DNA from: Chrysophaeum taylorii
Lineage: Eukaryota > Sar > Pelagophyceae > Pelagomonadales > Pelagomonadaceae
DNA: 64,000 nt
Assembly (NCBI GenBank): GCA_029834535.1
Contig: JAQMWT010000439.1
Span: 62,001-126,000 of the forward strand
Direction: 5' to 3'
The notes under the pieces were generated by a model that did not search any database, was not told the origin of the DNA, and saw nothing but the letters and a program-made list of their open reading frames with translations. Shown piece after piece: positions 39,652-51,961 of the stretch; within the stretch, counting starts at the first letter, position 1; each line of letters starts with the position of its first letter. A program made the translations under genes and the position numbers.

Positions 39652-42600
39652 CTAGAACGAGTCCGACGACATGTCAGTAAAGAATCCGGCAACGTGCTTG
39701 GACTTGAACTTGACGATGTACTCAGGATACGCGAGGTGGTCTTGGGCAGCGACGAGAATGCGGGAGTGCCCGACGTCGTCAATACTGGCATCGTCGGCAT
39801 CGTCGTCTCGTTCACATTCCAGATCGACCGCGCGGCACACAAAGACGAACTGCTCCTGGCGAGCGTTGGGCTTCGCGTATTTCGCGCCGCACGAATAACG
39901 CGAATTGGTTGCGAAATAGACCCCGCGACCGTGCTGGACATTCGGGCTGCAAAAGTCGCGATTAAAGCCTCGTTCGATGATGAAATCTGTGCTCTTCTCG
40001 TCGGTCCCATGAAATACCGGCCGCTTTTGGCACGACCCGTTCAGACACAAGATGGGCTCGTCGTCGGACGCCTTCTGCGCGTTGATCAGCTGGATCACGT
40101 AGGAGCGCCAGAGGCTGAGATTTTGAATTCTCTTGACTGAGAGTACGTCGTAATCCTCGGTGTCAAAGTGCCCGACAATCTCCTGGCGCTCCTTGACTCC
40201 GTTCGGCGGCACCAGGTGGTGCTCGGCGTCCGACGTCGCATCGGCCAACGTGAGAGGAACGACCATGACATCATCTTTTGTCCAACTGCGAGGAGGCGTG
40301 TGAGGTTAAACAAGATGTGTGCTCACTGGTCGGGGCGCATGAGGAGCCGGGCTTCGCAGTCGGGCATTTCGGCGCGCTTGACGCAGGCCATGGGAAACCA
40401 GCCGGTTCCGTCGTCGCCGTCGAGCCTCGTGCCGTAGCCCCACTCGTCGTCTTGGTTTAGAAGAATGACGCGCATGTTCACAGAAAGCCAGAGGAGCTTC
40501 TTGCCGCGGATTGCCTCCGGAACGTCGCGGCTCGACTTTTTTTCTTCAATTTTCTGCAGCGTCGTGAGCGTCGTGATAAACGGCCACACTCGGCGCTCGC
40601 ATCCCTTTTGGCCCTTGTGCTGGTCGCGAAGATTAGTCTGCGTTGTTCGGGGTTACCTCCGCCACCAAACTACTACTTTGGCGGATATACCTGCGTCATC
40701 GTCTTGAGGTCAATCGCCCAGTGGGCGAATTCGTCGTCCTCGTCGGTAGTCTCGTGATCGGAGGTGAAGTAAACGACCGAGGCACTCCCGCGTGGGTCGG
40801 CCAGGTAGTCGCGGTACGCCGCGTTCAAAGGATCCTGCGCCTTGGCCTTGTATTTGATCCAGCCTCCAGGGTGCTGCACGGAGTCAGCCCACAAGTGGAG
40901 ACGCTGAAAGTCTTCCTTCCTGAGCGCGCCGAAAAAAAATAAGATATATAAATACACGCCCGGAATCCAGGTATACAACAACAACAAGAACAAGAACAAG
41001 CACACGAAGACGAGACGCACCAATACCATTCGCAGGCGACGTCGCGGGCGCTTTCGAAGACCCGAACTTTTCGCGTCTTCTTCGTCAACACGTTTACCTG
41101 CTCCATCTTTGCGACGTCGACGACGAGATGCCGACGTTCGTTGTTTGGCGCAACGGCGTCGAACGCGTAGCGGTAAGACACCGGCTCGCCGCGGTCGACG
41201 AGTGCTGCGAGCTTCTCGACATGAGTGGATCCTTTGAATTCCTGCTGAAGGTCCGCCGGAAACAGCAAGGTGTCGCCCTCGCCGCTTTCCCTTTCGGTGA
41301 GGAGATCGCGTATCTCGTCCGGCACGAGTTTGTAGCGGTGTAGGAGCTCGGACAGGTGATCTTGCACGCTCTCTTCGAAGGCCACCCAACGCTCTTCGAT
41401 GACTCGCGAAGTCCAGGGAATCGACTCGCTTGGCTCCATCTCCCAACACCAGAGCTCGCGCTGAAACGCAACTTTGGGCGGCTCGGTAATACTGCCGGTG
41501 GTCATCAAACCGGACGCCGCGTTCGAGTCGGGAGTAAACGACGCGTCAATCTCCATCATCATCGACTTGGATGTCCCGGCATCACCACCATCACCCGAAG
41601 ACCCCCAGGGTTCCAAAGAGGAAACTGCGGCTTCTGGCGGGCCATCGTTTTTGAAGATGTCGGCAGCCTGTTGGACGTCCGCTTCGGTGAAGGCGCGCTC
41701 GACCACATAAACGTTCGCAGCTTCGCGGAGTTTTTGATCGACGCGCTTCTCCTGGCGCTTCCGAAACACGAAAAGAACCACGACAACCACGATCACGACG
41801 GTGACGCCGACGGCGACGACGACCGCTATCAAAAGGATCGCGGTGTCGTTGCCGCTGGATTTTTTGTTGTCGCTTTCGCCGGCGGGAATAATCGCGGGGC
41901 GATCGCTTGGAACGGTGGTCGTCCCCCCGGGAAAGAGAACTTTGCTATTGTCTATGGAGAGCTCTTCGCTGAAGGCCTCGAAGGAACCGACCGTGACAAA
42001 CTCGGCAGACGAGTCGCTGACGATGACGGTGCTGTGAGACAGCTTCCTAGCCTCTCCGTCGACGATCTGGAGGTTTTGGAGGTCGAGGAGGCCGACGCGG
42101 TCGCCAGAGTCCTCCGAGAGGAAGATTGGACCAGAGGCACTGTCTATGGGATAGTCCAGGTCCTTGATCGCTTGGTATATCGCGGCAGCATCGGTCGTGG
42201 TACCGCCGAGGGCATCTAGCGCCATGGCTAGCACGAGAACCGCGTCGGCCCAGAAAACACCGTGGGAAGAGGAGGTGAACGGATTACCGTCCGAGTCGCA
42301 GTAACGCTGAATGCCTCGGCGAACGAAGGTTCCCGAGGCAGGCACTAACGATCGGTTCCAGCACGCTTCGTTGTCGGCGACTCGACTCCAGTATTCAAAG
42401 TAGGCAGTCGTTTCGTTGCGTTGGTCGTCGTAGCGCGGCGAGTGCTCGATGAAGCCAAGCGAGCCTTCGTGCAAGTCGAGCGCATTCAAGTTGATCGTGC
42501 CGTCGTTTGCTCCAATTGACTCCAGAGATGGCCACGTCGTGAGCCACGCAAATCCAGAACCCAATTTCACGTTGCGAATCGCGCACGACTCGTAGATGGC

Positions 42601-45242
42601 GCGCTGCGCGCGCGGTTCGGACGCGATGACCACTACGTAGGCGTCCTCGAGGCTTGCGAGATCGTCGACAACCGCGTCGATGTCGAGGGTTCCGGCGTCA
42701 AAATCGGCGAGAGAAAACGGCACGCCGATCGGAGTGGTGCCGTTGTTCGCGTAGGCGAGGCGTTCGCACGCGCCGCCCTCGACGCAGACGCCCGAGCCGC
42801 GGATCTCGGCGCCCGTCGTCTCCCAGGCCGCCGCGAAGGCCTCGGCGAAGGCCTCGGCCGAGCTCACGGCACCAACCGAATCGTCATACACGAGGGCGAC
42901 GCGAGACCAGCCGTAATGGAGAGTCAGCTCGGACAAGGCCCCGCCAATTACGGTATCTGGGGTCGAGAGGCGCGCGACGTACGGGTACGCGATCTCGTCC
43001 GAGAGCTCTCTCGACGTGGACGCCGGGCCCAGAACCTGCGCGTTGTATGACATCAACAGTTTTATAAAATAATCCGGCACTGCCCAATACGACGTACGGA
43101 GGCGCGCCCGGAACGTCGGCGGCGTATCTCGCGCGCGCGGCGTTCGAGGCGATGGCAACAAGTTCCGTCGAGCACCACGCAAATACGGCGGTAAAGGTGT
43201 TTGGGAAGATCGACGTGGCAAGGTCTTTGAGAACATCGTAGCCCTCGTCATCTGACGCGCACGTGACGAAGGCGCTGTGCGCGACCAGACGGGTGTTTGG
43301 CAGGAGGTCGTCATAATATCCGTCGGCCGCGTTCATCAAGTCGATTTTTGAGAGAGCGTGGTCGCAATCCTCGCGACGGTCGATCGACGAGGAGGCTTCG
43401 TCGCAGAGTACGGCAATATGAATAAGATTGATATTTGGCGTCTGTTCGATGCGTCGAGCGACGTCGCCGTTCGTGCCGAAGATATTGTACTCCACTTCGG
43501 GATCCAGTACCGTCGACGGGCTTCGGTGGTGATTCACAAAGTACCTTTGAAGTGCCGCGTAGTGCGATACGCCGTAAAACTTGATTTTTTGCGGGTCGTC
43601 GTCGAGAATGTCGTCCGAGACCACGCTGCTCGACGCGACGACGGCGTACGTCGCGTCGTCGCGCATCATCTCTTCGTGGATGTAAACCACGTCCCCTAAC
43701 GTCCGAACCCCGTCCAAGTACGCCCACGTGAACCGGAGCGAGCTCGAGACTTGCAGGAAATCTCTACCGCCAATGTGCTCAACTGACCGCTCCAATAATT
43801 TTCGAAGCTCCGCCCCCGACACGTATAACCTGCACAACTCGTCGGCGGTATCTGGTGCGACGGCGAGGGCCTTGGCGCGCGTCACGCGAAACGCCTCGAG
43901 GGAAGCCTTCAGCGTGCGCGAGGCGTCAACGAGCGCGACATCTGCGTCGTCACCATACCACCGCGCCGCGTCCGCGACCAAATTCCCGATCGCACATTCG
44001 GCAACCGCACACCCGCACGCCGAACGACCGTCTAAATCGACGCAACCTTCGCCCTCGTACTCGAGCGCCGCGTCCAGCGTCGTCGAAATCCACCCAATCT
44101 CGGTCTCCTCGAGCCCAGTTTCCACCTGTTCCTCGAAATCGTCGAGAAGCTCGCGCATTGCGACATTTTCGGGCACTTCGCAGTCGAGGTCGACGCGCCG
44201 TAACGAAGCGCTCTCCCGAGCCAACGTGATGTGCGTTGTGGAAACACCGCCAGGCTCGAACGCCATCGCGGCGACGTGCACGAGCTGGCCCGCCACGTTC
44301 CGCATCGACTGTAGAGTGCTATTCAACTTTGAGACGATTTCGCCGTCTACGAGCACCAAGTCCACGGTCACGTATTTCGTTACGATCGCCACGATCGCCG
44401 CGACCTACTCGAGTGAGTCAATCGGGTGCCGCACGGAAAATTATCATGACGCTGGCAGCAACGGACCTCCACGTTGTCGGGCGAGGCTTCCTCTTTTTCA
44501 GCTACGGTGAGCAGCGCGTCGGCGTCGTCTTCGGGAACTCCCGTAACGAGGAGCACGACCCTGTCGACCTCGAGGACGCTGAGCGCGGTCGAGATAGAAT
44601 TCATGTAAGGCAAGCAGCGCGCCCCATAGTACGACGAGGCTTGCGCCACGTCGCGACAATCAAGCAACGACAGCACCGCAACCGAAACGCCCTGCTCGTA
44701 AACAATCGCGTACGTCGACACCAGCCCCTCTAGGTACGGGTCGCCCGAGACGTCGAGGTTAGTCGCGACGGTGACGACGCCCGACGCGTTCAGTTGCGCC
44801 GCGAGAATTTTTCCCCCCGTCGGCTCGTCGTCGCTCACCCCCGCCAAAAAGTCGTAGGCCCCGAGACCACGCGCAGAGTACCCACAATGGTGCATGAAGT
44901 GTGCGGACGCGAGTCCTCGAAACTCGTCGTAGAAGAGCCCCCCCGAGCCAAAGAAATGCGAGGAAAAGTCTATCGCCAAACTCTTTTCGTTCTGGATCAT
45001 GTCCGCGCGTCGAGCCGCACCGCCGTAGCAGCTGCACGGCGTCTCCGCGTACTGTTCGGACGTGCAAGCCGTGCCGTTCCTGGTCACCGGATAAACGGCG
45101 CCGCGCACCTGCGTGTCGTTCGAAGTGAACCTCCGTCGTGAGAACGAACAACAGACACGTGTCCTACCTGCGACGTGATGGTCATGTTGAGCTGCTGGGC
45201 ACATGCGGCAGCTACGACGACGGCCAGAGCGCACCATCCCAT
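39652..45242 (-). CDS. Receptor ADP-ribosyltransferase, copy 1 (pseudo-5'-nucleotidase, ANF-receptor, TM, WWE x2, SH3, PARP)
   Basis: Seven exons: 45242-45168, 45108-44467, 44404-43094, 43035-41021, 40919-40691, 40637-40327 and 40285-39652 (introns 59, 62, 58, 101, 53, 41 nt). Sum 5217 nt, 1738 residues. Residues 1-17 are a signal peptide (MGWCALAVVVAAACAQ). About 26-520 resemble CD73/UshA 5'-nucleotidases (CYGGAARRADMI, SAHFMHHCGYSARGLGAYDF, CAIGNLVADAARW, FLQVSSSLRFTW) but lack the metal motifs. About 560-1040 are a type-I periplasmic-binding/ANF-receptor domain (HIAVLCDEASSS, VLGPASTSRELSDEI, WSRVALVYDD). TM lies at about 1070-1100. WWE domains lie at about 1200-1330 and 1345-1425 (HLVVDVAKMEQVN, HWAIDLKTMTQTN), SH3-like near 1470-1520 (DDEWGYGTRLDGDDGTGWFP), and PARP at the end (FHGT, GRGVYFATNSRYS, AYPEYIVKF). 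Confidence 0.85.
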
Positions 45243-46410
45243 CGCGCTTTTTCCCTAATAAACCTGGGAAGTCGTAGAGACGAGAACGCAAGACAGAACA
45301 AGTTCTTCAAGAATTGACTTGGAACTGTCCAGTCGATGCCATCTGTGGCAACTTCAAGAAGATTGCAGCCCCATACCATGCTTACCCTATCGGCGGTTAA
45401 TCAGCTAGTTGTTTTAAAAACCGGCGTTCTTCTGAAAGGGCGTTCTTGCGTCCGGCCCTTTGGCCCAACGACTTATTACCAACCGCCGAGTCCGTGCGCC
45501 GAGTCTGTGCGCGATCCGCGAGTACGTGCGCCGACGCTTGTCGAGCGAGTGGAGCCTAGGCTTCGCGACGGAACTCTGTCGGACCGAAACCCAGCAGCAG
45601 CTTGGGCCCCCACCGCAATTCGAGGCCGTCGGCTTCAAACTATGAGCCTTACGTTCTTGCGACAGGTCAATGGGCCTCGCTCCCTGGGGCTACCAAGATT
45701 TCTGACTTGGATCCCCACCTGCCCTTGGAGCCGCGCTCGATAAGTTTCCTGCATTACTTGCCCTCTCAGCCGGGGGGGGTCGCTCTAGCCGGCTCCCGCC
45801 AAGTGCTGGTTGGATAGTATGTACCAATCGCCATACACACACACACACCGCTCGCCGACCCGAACTAAAACCACGCACGCGCAAAAGTCAATTTCATCCA
45901 CTTCCCGAAACTCCCAAACTCGAAACCCGAACCGCCCAATCTCAACTTTCAAGCTAGACACCTTGGAACTCCCGAATTTCCCGCACTAGGCTCCCAAACT
46001 CCCCCAAGTCGTATTTCAAAACAACCAAATCACGAACGCAACTTCCACAACCAAACACGATTTGCGGACCGGACATCCCGTCCGACTTGCAACTATACTA
46101 CACCTGACCACCGACATGGTCTTCCAAATCCCCCTAGCCAGACTTCCGAATTATTTAGACACCATTTAAATTCGACTCTCCAAATCGAACACCCATACCA
46201 GGCAGGCCCTCGTATCTCCACGTCACCGATGTCAGAAAAAAACAGTGTGAGCGTGTGTGTGCTAAGTTAGAAAGTCACTCTGATATCGGGATTCTCGCAG
46301 AATGACCGACTCAGTGGGGGCACACTTAATAATAATTGGGAGTATGAAGGCGCCGATTTCGTCGGTGAGCGTGCCTGGCAGATTTCACGAGGAACTCGTC
46401 TCAACTTCGA
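45243..46410. other. Spacer between receptor copies 1 and 2
   Basis: 1.17 kb between the start of copy 1 and the stop of copy 2. It has A/C-rich low-complexity sequence near 45840-46100, an AC run at 45835-45848 and a GT run near 46249. No gene or RNA was recognised. It must hold the copy 1 promoter and the 3' end of copy 2. Confidence 0.55.
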
Positions 46411-49400
46411 CTAGAAGGGCGTGGACACGTCGGGAAAATAGCTGTATAAGTGCTTGAGCTGAAACTTGACTAAGTATTCGGGATACGCGAGGTGGTCTTC
46501 ATCAGCGACCACGATGCTGGAGCCACCGACATTATCGTCACCGTGGTTATCGCTGAGTTCCATATGAACCGCACGACACACAAAGACGAATTGCTCTTGA
46601 CGAGAATTTGGTTTGGCATAGCGTGCACCGCACGAATACCGAGAGTCGGTCGCGAAATAGACGCCGCGTCCGTGCTGGACATTCGGGCTGCAGAAGTCGC
46701 GATTGAAGCCTCGTTTGATAATGAGATCAGTGTTTTTTTCATCAGTTCCATGGAACACTGGCCGCTTTTCGCACACCCCGTTAAGCGAGACAGGCTCGCC
46801 GGCAGCGTTCTGCGCGTTCATGAGCTGGATGACGTAGGAGCGCCAAAGCTTTATATTTTGAATTCGCTTGACGGATAGCACGTCGTACTCCTTTGTGTCG
46901 AAGTGCCTGACTATCTCCTGGCGTTCCTTTGCTCCGTTCGACGTCACGAGGCGGCGCTCGTGTTCCAAAGTCACATCGGCTGAGGTGAGCGGAACAAGTA
47001 ATTCGTCGTCCTCAGTCCAACTGCGAGGCAAGTTATGACAATGTAGTTGTTTGTTACTTACCCGACGGGACGCTTGAGGAGCTTGCTTTCGCAGGCCGGC
47101 ATCTCAGCACGCTTCACGCAGGCCATTGGAAACCAGCCTGACCCATCGTCACCATCGAGTCTCGTGCCGTAGCCCCAGTCATCGTCTTGGTTCAAGACGA
47201 GGACTCGCGTATTCAGGGTGAGCCAGAGGAGCTCTTTTCCGCGGATTGCCTCCGGGACCTCGCAGCATACCCTTCCATCGTCGTTCTCAAGCATCGTCAG
47301 CGTCCTCATGAAGGGCCACACCCGCCGCTCGAATCCGGGTTGGTCCTTGTGCTGGTCGCAGAGATTCGTCTGCGCGTGAGTTTACGACGAAAGCGCCACC
47401 AACTAAGAATACCTGCATCATCGTCTTGAAATCAACTAACCAGTGTGCACATTCATCATCCTCGTCCGTAATCTCGTGATCGGCTGTGAAGTAAAGCACC
47501 GAAACGCTACCGCTCGGGTCGTCCAGGTAGTCACGGTACGCCGCGGTCAATGGCTCCTGTGCCCTGGCTTTGAACTTGATCCAGCCTCTGGGGCGCTGCA
47601 TGGAATTAGTCAACGAATGGTGGCGCACAAGGTTCTCGTTCCTGAGTTCGTTCCGACATCAAACTCAGAGTACATTATTATTCGCACGCACCAGTACCAT
47701 TCGCATACGGCGTTTCGAGCGCCTTCAAACGCTCGAAGCTTTCGCCTCTTCTTCGTCGACACATTAACTAGCTCCATCTTGGCAACGTTGATGACAATGC
47801 GCTGGCTTTCGCTGTTGATGTTTGGGAACAGGGCGAGGGAGTCAAACGCGAAGGAGTAAGACGTCGGCTCGCCGCCACAGTCCACGGGTGTTTGGGGTTT
47901 ATTATCCACAGACGAACCTTGGGGATCGTAAAGTTCAGTCGGATACAATAGTGTGTCGCTTTCGCCGCTATCCCTGTCGCCGAAGATATCCCGCATCTCA
48001 TCCGGTAGCAGCTTGTATCGGTGGAGGAGTTCGGACAGGTGATCTTGTACACTTTCCTCGAAGGATACCCAGCGCTCTTCGATGACTTGCGAAGTCTCGG
48101 GAATCGTCTCGCTGGGGTCTATTTCCCAACACCAGAGTTCGCGCCGAAGCGCAATATTCTGCAGCGTGTTTGTCCATGTGGTGCCGGCACTCGAGGCGGC
48201 AGTAACCTCTATGTACATCGAATTCGAATTCAATGTATCCGCATCATCTAGAGGCCCCCAGGGGAATGCTTCTGACGGGCCAACATCTTCGTAAAATTCG
48301 GCAACCTGCTGGACGTCTTCCTCAGTGAAGGCGTGCTCAACCACGTAAATATTCGCAGCCTCCCTCAGCATTTTATCGACGCGCTGCTCCTCGCGCTTCC
48401 GAAGTACGAGAAACCATACGAACATGATCACAACCACAACACCGACGACGATGATGACCACGACGAGGATCGTTGCGTTACTGCCTCTGCCTTTTTTATC
48501 GTTGCTGAGGGAAACCGCAACACGGTCGCGCGGGGCCGAAAGACTCCCCCCAGGAAAAACAATGGCGTCACTATCGACGGAGAGCACTTCACTAGCGGCC
48601 TCGAAGGAACCGACCGTGACGAATTTGGCAGACGAGCCACTGACGATGATGGTGCTCTGAGACAGCTTCCTATCCTCTCCATCCACGATTTGAAGGTTTT
48701 TGAGGTCGAGGACCCCGACTCGGTCGCCCGAGCCTTCGGAGAGGAAGATTGGACCAGAAGCACTGCTTATGGGATAGTCCAGGGCCTTGATCGCCTGGTA
48801 AATTGCCGCGGCATCGGTCGTTGTGCCACCGAGGACGTCCAATGCCGTTGCTAGTACGAGAACGGCGTCAGCCCAAATAAGACCATAGGCAGTGGCCGTA
48901 AAGCGATCGCCGTCTGCGTCACAGTAGCGCTGACTACCTCGACGAACAAACGTTCCCGAGGCGGGCACTAACGACCGATTCCAGCACGCGTCGTTGTCGG
49001 CGACAAGACTCCAGTAGTTTAAGTAAGAGGTTGTGGCGTTGCGCTCACCGTAAACAGGCGAGTGCTCGATGAAGCCCAGCGCGCCTTCGTGCAAGTTGAG
49101 TGCATCCAAGTTCACAGTGCCTCCGTGTTCTTCGATTGACTCCAAAGATGGCCACGTCGTGAGCCACGCAAAGCCAGCACCAAATTTGACGTCATGAGTC
49201 GCGCACGCCGCGTAAATGGCGCGCTGCGCATGCGGCATCGATGCAACGACGACAATAAAGACGTCATCGAGGCTGGAGATGTCTTTGACGACCGACTCTA
49301 TATTAAGAATTCCGGCGTCAAAATCTGCGAGTGAAAAAGGTACGCCGATCGGCGTGATGCCGTTCTTGGCGTGGGCGAACCGTTCGCACGCACCGCCGTC

Positions 49401-51961
49401 AACGCACTCTCCCGTGCCGCGGATTTCTGCCCCGGTTTTTGTTTCCCAGGTTGACACAAAGGCGTCAGCGAAGGCTTCGGCGGAGCTCACGGACCAGATC
49501 GTGTCGTCATAGACGAGGGCGACCCGAGACCAGTCGTAGGTGAGGGTGAGCTCGGACAAGGCCGCGCCGATTACGGTATCTGGGGTCGAGAAGCGGGCAA
49601 CATAAGGAAACGCTATCTCGTCCGACAGCAGTGTCGACGTGGACGCTGGGCCTAGAACCTGCGTGTTGGACACTGTCAATCGAGGTCAGCGTCGTGAAGC
49701 AGCGTTACGAAGTATTCCTTGATTAGACACTGCTCGAGACGACGTACGGAGGCGCGCCGGGAAAGTCGAAAGCGTAGCGCGCACGCGCGTCGTTCGAGGC
49801 GATGGCAACAAGTTCCGTCGAACACCACGCAAATACTGCGGTCAAGGTGCTCGGGAATATCGACGCGGCGAGCTCTTTGAGGGTATCGTAGCCCTTGCCG
49901 TCCGTGGCACACGTGACGAAGGCGCTGTGCGCGACCAGCCGTGTGTTTGGTAGGAGCTCGTCGTGATATCCGTCGTGCGGCGCGTTGATCAAGTCGATTG
50001 TGGAGAGTGTGTGGTCGCAACTCTCGCGGCGTTCGATCGACGAGGACGCTTCGTCGCAGAGCACGGCAATGTGAATCAGAGTGATGCTTGGTGTTTGTTC
50101 GATGCGTCGCGAGACGTTTCCGTTCTTGCCGAATATGTTGTACGCCACTTCGGGATTAAGCTCTGTCGGTAGGCTGTTGTGGTGCGCGAGAAGGTATCGA
50201 GAAAGTGCCTCGTAGTGCGACACGCCGTACAACATGACTTTCTGCGTGTCGTCGTCGTCGTCGAGAATGTCATCCCAAACAACGCTGTTCGACGCGACAA
50301 CAGCATACGTGGCGTCGTCGCTCATCATCTCTTCATGGATGTAAACCGCGTCGCCCAAGACAGGAACCCCATCCAGGTCCGCCCACGTGAGCCGAAGAGA
50401 GCTCGAGACTTGCAAGAATCCTTTACCGCCATTGCTCTCAATTGACTTCTCCAACAATTTCCGAATTTTCGCCCCTGACACGTATAACCGGCACAACTCG
50501 TCGGCGGTATCTGGTGCGACGGCGAGGGCCTTGGCGCGGGTCACGCGAAACGCCTCGAGGGACGCCTTCAGAGTGCGCGAGGCGTCAACGAGCGCTACAT
50601 CTGCGTCGTCACCATACCACCGCACCGCGTCTGCGACCAAATTCCCGATCGCACATTCGGCAACCGCACACCCACACACCGAACGACCGTTTAAATCGAC
50701 GCAGCCCTCGCCCTCGTACTCGAGCGCCGCGTCCAGCGTCATCGGAATCCACCCAATCTCGGTCTCCTCGAGCCCAGTTTCCACCTGTTCCTCGAACACG
50801 TCGAGAAGCTCGCGCATTGCGACATTTTCGGGCACTTCGCAGTCGAGGTCGATGCGCCGTAACGACGCGCTCTCCCGAGCCAACGTGATGTGCGTCGTAG
50901 AAACACCACCCGGCTCGAACGCCATCGCGGCTACGTGCACGAGTTGGCCTGCCACGTTCCGCATCGACTGCAGAGTGCGATTCAACTTTGAAACAATTTC
51001 GCCGTCTACGAGCACCAAGTCGATGGTCACATATTTCGTTACAATCGCCATGATCGCCGCGACCTGCGCGGACGTAATCAAGCTCATGAAATCGTCGACA
51101 CGAGCGAGCGAGTGAGTGATTTGGGTGCCGAAGTAAAAAATATTATGACACTGGCAGCAACGGACCTCCACGTAGTCAGGCGAGGCTTCCTCTTTTTCAG
51201 CTACGGTGAGCAGCGCGTCGGCGTCGTCTTCGGGAACTCCCGTAACGAGGAGCACGACCCTGTCGACAACCGCGAGGACGCTGAGAGCGGACGAGATAGA
51301 ATCCATGTAAGGCAAGCAGCGCGCCCCATAGTACGACGAGGCTTGCGCCACGTCGCGACAATCAAGCAACGACAGCACCGCAACCGAAACGCCCTGCTCG
51401 TAAACAATCGCGTACGTCGACACCAGCCCCTCTAGGTAGGGGTCGCCCGAGACGTCGAGGTTAGTCGCGACGGTGACGACGCCCGACGCGCTCAGTTGCG
51501 CCGCGAGAATTTTTCCCCCCGTCGGCTCGTCGTCGCTCACCCCCGCCAAAAAGTCGTAGGCCCCGAGACCACGCGCAGAGTACCCACAATGGTGCATGAA
51601 GTGTGCGGACGCGAGTCCTCGAAACTCGTCGTAGAAGAGCCCCCCCGAGCCAAAGAAATGCGAGGAAAAGTCTATCGCCAAACTCTTTTCGTTCTGGATC
51701 ATGTCCGCGCGTCGAGCCGCACCGCCGTAGCAGCTGCACGGCGTCTCCGCGTACTGTTCGGACGTGCAAGCCGTGCCGTTCCTGGTCACCGGATAAACGG
51801 CGCCGCGCACCTGTATGAGAGAACGAACGAATCAACACTCCTAAACGCGTGCGCCACAACTCTCCTACCTGGGAGGTGATGGTCATATTGAGCCAGGTGT
51901 TGAACTGCAGGGCCCGTCCGGCGGCCACGACGCCCGCCACCCGTGCAATCCACAACATCAT
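46411..51961 (-). CDS. Receptor ADP-ribosyltransferase, copy 2
   Basis: Seven exons: 51961-51869, 51810-51166, 51063-49744, 49658-47692, 47641-47413, 47369-47062 and 47020-46411 (introns 58, 102, 85, 50, 43, 41 nt). Sum 5172 nt, 1723 residues, one uninterrupted frame, with intron positions matching copy 1. The signal peptide differs (MMLWIARVAGVVAAGRALQF). Exon 2 is nearly identical in DNA to copy 1, while the cytoplasmic exons are clearly diverged. The transmembrane helix is ILVVVIIVVGVVVVIMFVWF. WWE 2 begins WYWNENLVRHHSLTNSM, less like a WWE at its start than the other copies. The SH3-like part reads DDDWGYGTRLDGDDGSGWFP. PARP motifs are VFHGTDEKNTDLIIKRGF, GRGVYFATDSRYS and YPEYLVKF. Use copy 1 for the domain order. 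Confidence 0.85.

Noticed and set aside
46411-47031. Stand-alone PARP genes starting at MPRSWTE
   Set aside because: The apparent start lies in an intron. A GT-AG intron of 40-41 nt joins the PARP exon to the upstream SH3 exon in all three copies, in frame.
49723-51810. Separate soluble 5'-nucleotidase genes
   Set aside because: Exon 3 ends at a consistent donor and continues in frame into the second half of the ANF-receptor domain in all copies. Metal ligands are also missing.
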